A stretch of 64,000 nt of DNA from Acanthaster planci (taxonomy: Eukaryota > Echinodermata > Asteroidea > Valvatida > Acanthasteridae). A program made the translations under genes and the position numbers. This document shows positions 58,876 to 64,000 of the stretch, in pieces (the stretch's first letter is position 1; the number at the start of each line of letters is the position of its first letter). The notes below the pieces were generated by a model that saw only the letters and a list, made by a program, of their open reading frames with translations, was not told the DNA's origin and ran no database searches. The stretch spans positions 374,282-438,281 of the forward strand of contig NW_019091418.1 in assembly GCF_001949145.1 (NCBI RefSeq). The letters are read 5' to 3'.

Positions 58876-61800
58876 TTAGCTCTTCCGTTGGTTGATTACA
58901 TTTTCCACGAGCAGTGATACCAACGGCAAAAGGGAGATTAACCCCAAGATGATGAAAGCAGTATCATAGCTTCCAGTCTGGTCGAATATCCAACCTGGGA
59001 AAAAAGGGCAAGATCGGTTACTCAGCTGTCTGTCCTGCCAGAGAACTGTTTTTTTTTTCTTCTCCGTCACCCGTTACATTTCCCAAACAACGTCACAAAG
59101 TACTTGCTATGTTTAAACTCATTCTCAAAGAAGCAAAAGCCACGTAAGTATTCAAGTATTCCTTACCAGGGAGGAATCCTAAAGCGATTTGAATAATAGC
59201 GACCAGCAGATCCATCCAACTGAAAGCGGACACCAGTTCTTCGGCTCCCACCAGTTCCCGCGTGTAAATGTCATAAAGTGACGCCCTTGCCCCAAAGCAG
59301 CTGTGGGAGATGACAGTGTTGCCAATCATCAACCAATAGGAATGCACCCAGGGAAGGGTGAACAGAGCAATGCCGCAAGTAATCATTGAAATTAGCAAGG
59401 TCAATCGTAGCTTCAGCCAGCCTCGGTCCACCATTGACGCGACAAGAATCCTTGAAACCAGGTTCGCAATCGCTGCGGCCGTGGTGAATGTCACTGCCTC
59501 GTACCCAGAGAAACCTTTCGACTCGGCATAAGGGACGAAGTATATCAGCCACAGGGTGGCGACGAAGGTATGGACGACGTAGACATGGGCCACTATCCAG
59601 AATGCAGCGTGGCCGCATACCGTGCAGCCCAAAAGGTCCCGTTGAGCCTTAACAGCGTCCTTCAGGATGCGGAGTGGGGATTTTGTCTTGTTATCATAGA
59701 TGTTTGGTTTTGGTTGCTCCTCTTCACTTGAGTTTATTAGCAGATAGTCGTCCTGGGCCACTGCAGATGGTGGCTGAGGTCCCAGCAGGAAGCCACACAC
59801 ACCAAGATGCATGCTGATAGCCCCAAGCAGTAGCAAGGCACCTCGCCAGCCGTAGGTGTCTAAAAGCACTTGAGTCAACGGAGCAAAGATCAAGCCCAAT
59901 GAGTCTCCTGTGGTCGCAATCCCATTCACCGTTGCATAGTTTGTAGTGAAATAACGGCCCGTCATGGCTCTCGATAAAATACTGGGGATCACCAAACCAG
60001 GCCCTGCATATTAAAACGAAGCTCATAAATATATTGTCAATACTGAGCCCCAACCCTCAGATCAAAGCGCAACACCCTACAAAGACCTTGGTTAGGTCAA
60101 AAATTCTGTCATTCCGAAGAAAGTCCTCTTGCCGCTAGGCATTTTGGAGATAACCTTTTTGAGAATGTGCTTGCGCAATTTAATTCATTTCGAAACAGCT
60201 GCTTGTCAATATACACGTAGATGAGCGACAAGTGGGCACTGAATCAATTCTGATCAGCTTTCTTATTATAGGTCTTCATAGCTAATGTTGGGAAATGTGT
60301 GAAAGGATTAGCAATAGCAGCATTCGTGTTTCTATTTAACAAATAAAGAAATCCAATTTCAAGTAGGGAACATTCAGTTGTATGGAGTCAGCGTTCAATG
60401 ACCTTATATTGCACTGGTTTAGTATGTTGTCGTTAATTTTTGCGGGAAATTGAATGCACTTCTGTAATCTTGCATTCATCTTAATTTGAACTCAGCTATT
60501 TCACAAAATATGCAGGCGATTTTGCCTGTGTGTTATTTAAGATATGCCTTGTCAAGGATTAAAAATCGTTTGTGTACTAAACAGGAGTTGCATTTTTAGA
60601 AGCGGTTGGTTGATTGGTTAATGTTGAATATTCATGATTGAAATAAACCATTCATGCTGTCATTGGAAACTATCGATTATTGCAGAAAACCTATAAACAC
60701 CGGCGCTGGAACCTAAAACCTATAAACACCGGCGATGGGGGACCTTCCTACCTGTGCTGCGTTTCAATCATAGAAACTTTATTTTTCAACAGTGTGATGA
60801 CAGACACAGTGTAAATGAGTAACATAGCATTTATTATCAAAGCGGTGTCATCCTTTGTGTAACCTTGGTCATATAATTATGTTGTCAGATCTCCAATTCT
60901 ACACTTCAGATCCATTTTTCTTGTGATTGTGCACAAAATATTATGTAATCTAACAGGCAGTAACTTCAAAGCATATGTTTTGGTCTAATTGGTGCCCAAC
61001 GTAGGCCTAATTGGCCTTTTCGCATTTTGCGAAAAAGCATTGCTTTTGCACTTTTTTTTGGTGCTTTTTTGCAGCTTTGCCAAAAGACATTCTTTCTGTC
61101 CTGTTGTTTGGCTTTTTCGCATTTTTGAGGAAAAGGCATTCTTGTTGGTCTTTTTTTGTCGTGGCTTTTTCGCATTTTGCAAAAATGGCATTCTTTTTGT
61201 CAAGAGTTTTTCTTTCTTTTTTTTCTGTTTGGTTGTTCTCCCCAAACTCTCTTTCTTTTGTACACAGTTTTTCTTGGCACCACCTGAGTCCCTTTGCAAT
61301 GTTCAAACTTCATGACGTCATCAAGGGATTAATTATTAATTATGAAATTAATCTATTTCAGCCTATTGACTTGTACACATTTTCGAGGCAAGATTTTGGG
61401 TACTTGGCGATAATCAAAGTTACAGCTGGCAAGACCCTGCTGCAAAATTAATGCCAAATTAATGACGTCATCTCCTTGTTTTGTATTGATATTTAAATAT
61501 TTAATTTTTCCATATAGGGATGTACACGTTTTCTACAGACCAACGTCGGAACTCTGGTCAATCTAACTGATTCATGTTTGGGCACACGCATACTCCATCA
61601 TGTAAAGAGGGTTCCAGATCACAATTGTCATAACAACATCCTCATTGGTCACGTGACATGAGATTACAAGTACAATTGTGACCTGCCATGGCATAATGAG
61701 GAAAGATCCCCATTGATGACTTTTAGTTACACATATGAGAATAAAGAGAAACGAATGAGCTTTCCAGTAATACCACGTTTATACTCGTAGGCCTCCCCAA

Positions 61801-62960
61801 TTCGAAAAGACGACGCGAAAAAGACGACGGGAAACATCTCTGTGGTCAAAACTATTTTTCGAGAAACACGGCTCTGAAAAAAAAGCACGCAACAGCGGCT
61901 GCAAACGTTAGCCACAAATATGTTGTGTGAACTCCATAATCGTTGCCGATCTACATGATAACAGCAACGTTATATTTATGGGTAGCTATTGCCGTGAAAT
62001 AATAGAGTAAACGGAAAGAATGTCCTCTAAAAGTGTTTCCTGGAAGTTTTATTGTTATATTTTTGGAAAAGGAATCCATGGCAGTGGAGTTTCGTGATCA
62101 TAAATTTTTATTGATATCAGACGGACCGATGTTGACACTGCCTCCCACCTTGTTTCTAGATCACGAATTATTCCTTTTATATTAAACTTTGCCGTACTTC
62201 ATAAGATAAGTTAAAATATATATGCGCAAATAGCTGCTTGCATTGTCTTTGAAAATCAGCATATCTAGTTCCCTCTCTAATTATTAACACTCTGAAACAA
62301 TACTGATGTCAGGTTTGTTTTTGTGAATACCAAGATTGTACAAATTTTTGAATGACAGAGCCTTGGGACAGTAAATTGATAATAACTTATCTTCAGATAA
62401 ATATGTGTGTTTAACTTTGCACTGATTTAGTTATTACAATTTTCTGATGAAATTAACGTATGTTCTACGATTTTAAATTTTAGCAAATGAAAATGAATAC
62501 TCCCGAAGGGACACAGTAAAAAATAGATTTTCGGCTAATAAGAATGCACATTTGTTGTAATTGGCAAGGAATACGTCAATCCGAAATCCCAGCCTCACGT
62601 ATCTGAAACCTCTTTAATGAAATTTAATGCACATTCATTTATTGGAAGTACGCAAAACGAAGTCGAGTGTTTGTTCTTGCGAAAATGAAACCAGGTTTTA
62701 AGTCGTTTTCAAAATCTACCCTAACTTGATTTTTTGTTTTTTTACAAACTTGATCGCACATTTTCCAAAATTGGCCGAGAAAACCTATATTAGTCGGAAT
62801 TAAAAGATTTACTTACCAGCGATTAAGCATAGGACGAGCGTAATCTGAAAAGCGCTGGTAGAGAAAGACGAGATGATAACAGACGCCCCTAAGAGGAATC
62901 CGCAGACTGTCACCACGAAGCGGGTACCAAACAATACATCCAGCAGTTTCGATAACAGAC
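58876..62960 (-). CDS. SLC16 monocarboxylate-transporter-like MFS protein, 3' part of the gene
   Basis: A plasma-membrane major-facilitator protein, probably carrying monocarboxylates or similar small acids. Exons in coding order: 62817-62960, 59167-60003 and 58876-58994. All junctions are phase 1, GT-AG, and frames agree, giving 366 residues. The first exon has a TM2-3 region, FGTRFVVTVCGFLLGASVII. The second opens with GPGLVIPSILSR and YF..NYATVNGIATTGDSLG, the SLC16 TM4-5 signature, then YGWRGALLLLG. A polar central loop (SSEEEQPKPNIYDNKTKS) separates the halves, and the C-terminal half starts near FWIVAHVYVVHTF. The last exon has GWIFDQTGSYDTAF, a family hallmark, and a short tail. The segment lacks the N-terminal TM1 exon with the conserved DGGWGW-type motif, which must lie beyond 64000. 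Substrate and subtype (for example SLC16A12-14-like) are undetermined. Confidence 0.88.
60685..60735 (+). repeat. Two-unit tandem repeat in the transporter intron
   Basis: AAACCTATAAACACCGGCG occurs twice, about 33 bases apart, inside the large intron of the SLC16-like gene. Confidence 0.85.
61008..61215 (+). repeat. Tandem array of about 50-base units with internal hairpin
   Basis: Four degenerate units based on GGCTTTTTCGCATTTTGC, then AAAAGGCATTCTT and TTGTC. The first unit has TTTTCGCATTTTGCGAAAA, a near-perfect hairpin. Strong strand asymmetry (T/G-rich plus strand) creates open frames of about 100-146 codons on both strands that I regard as artefacts. Located in the large transporter intron. 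Confidence 0.75.
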
Positions 62961-64000
62961 CTACATTGGATTTGATGACAACGCTATTAGCACATGTCTT
63001 CACGTGAATGTCAAAATAGTGGAAAATTGTATGCCAAGAGTTTGAAAAGCGTCTTAGGTGCAAAGCTGCACTGTACATCGTGTGACTTTTTCATGTACTG
63101 TACATCTTGTTGCACCCTCCTGTATAGACCGATCCCGTGACAAGAGTCAAACACATGTTTCAACTCAATTCAACGTGAAATTAACGACTTCGACCGTGCG
63201 CTGCGGTTACTCGACCGGACCCTTGTGAACCATACGGAAATGTCCTTAGCAACTTGCCGATCCTCTGTTGAGCCTTCTTGTTTTGAAGACTTCGTTTGCA
63301 CAAAGTTAACGAACGATCGCATTGAAACTCTTTGTATGTGCTCTGGAAGGCTTAAGCCGAATAAACACTACAGAATCATGAAAAGAGATGCTACACACTT
63401 ATGAAATTTTAGCCTCAACGTGGTTGCTAAGATGATAAATCATGTACAGTTTCAATCGATCACTTCTCTTTCTCTGGTCATCTTTTTTTTCCCACTAACT
63501 TTTTCAATTCTAGAAGCTTCCCCAGAAAAGTGAGACACTGCATACGACAGGCCAGAATTCGAACTACACAATACAATCCGTTCTATGTAGATAGATCTTT
63601 TTGTTATATTTTCGTGATTTAACTTCTGCACAGCGCGATATATACGTGTTTTACACGCATAAAACCGATCCACCACATACCGTGCAGGGTACACTGCGGC
63701 CTGTTTCATGCATACCGCGGCGTAAATGTACACGTACATGGAAATTTTCGACGGAGCCGGTGTACATGTTCATGTGGTTCGTGCATGTGTACTACATGTA
63801 AACCTGGGGATGTATACCGTGAATTTTAACATTTTCCTGGTAATTTTATAATGACAGATAGACATCAGTTTCATTAATAAAGTTCATGTTAACTTCATGT
63901 ACTTTTGTGTTCGTCTTTCGTTCCCGAGTCATTGAATTCTTAGGCTCGCAAGGCCGTAAGATTATGCGGGATGAACGGAATCGGTGCCAGGTCGCGTCCG
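62961..64000. other. 5' intron of the SLC16-like gene to the window edge
   Basis: The exon at 62817-62960 begins with a phase-1 acceptor, so coding sequence must lie further right. I found no exon with the expected first transmembrane segment before 64000. TACATGT-type simple repeats occur at about 63725-63800. Confidence 0.6.

Noticed and set aside
59271-60053. Minus-strand frames of 109 and 115 codons within the transporter exon
   Set aside because: Out-of-frame shadows of the SLC16-like exon.
60985-61451. Open frames of 99-146 codons on both strands
   Set aside because: They are produced by the T/G-rich tandem array at 61008-61215; residues are low complexity and all frames are open for the same reason.
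1-64000. tRNA, rRNA, CRISPR, bacterial operon or phage features
   Set aside because: No B-box-bearing cloverleaf, rRNA block, regular spacer array or tightly packed same-strand genes were seen; introns and repeats show a metazoan nuclear genome.

Overview
The window is intron-rich eukaryotic nuclear DNA from an invertebrate deuterostome; an echinoderm is my best guess. The guess rests on a rhodopsin-type receptor, a pair of GPI-anchored Ly6 proteins and an SLC16 transporter with classical GT-AG introns, on frequent TAGGCCTA and TACATGTA palindromes, and on many small foldback elements. No prokaryotic signature, tRNA, rRNA or CRISPR array was seen. The species call is inference only.

Layout: (1) 1-5.2 kb, nothing recognisable. 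(2) 5.27-6.38 kb, minus strand: an intronless class A GPCR broken by one extra base in a homopolymer. (3) 10.7-14.0 kb and 24.1-32.9 kb, minus strand: two paralogous Ly6/uPAR genes with the same four-exon, all-phase-1 structure, a start exon contributing only four coding bases, and a shared promoter motif. The space around and between them is filled with foldback/MITE elements, a LINE reverse-transcriptase scrap, a GA microsatellite and a 456-base assembly gap; a pogo/Tigger-like relic lies in intron 1 of the second gene. (4) 35.85-49.32 kb, minus strand: an 11-13 exon gene for an IQ-motif, otherwise helical protein I do not recognise. Two of its exons occur twice, in a 2.3-kb tandem duplication bounded by single Ns, which looks like two haplotypes assembled side by side. 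(5) 51.5-52.6 kb, plus strand: a dead fragment of an ABCC4/MRP4-like ABC transporter. (6) about 57.0-57.8 kb, minus strand: a coding-like stretch split over three frames. (7) 58.9-62.96 kb, minus strand: the last three exons of an SLC16 monocarboxylate-transporter-like gene whose 5' exons lie beyond the right edge.

The genes do not form one pathway; this is an ordinary gene-sparse metazoan segment. The clearest biology is the Ly6 duplication, in which signal peptide, last finger and GPI tail are conserved while the inner loops diverged. The clearest technical points are the probable haplotype duplication and the receptor frameshift. I found no convincing new biological system. The IQ-motif gene is the best candidate for something undescribed. 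Exon models were made by hand from splice sites, reading phase and family resemblance.
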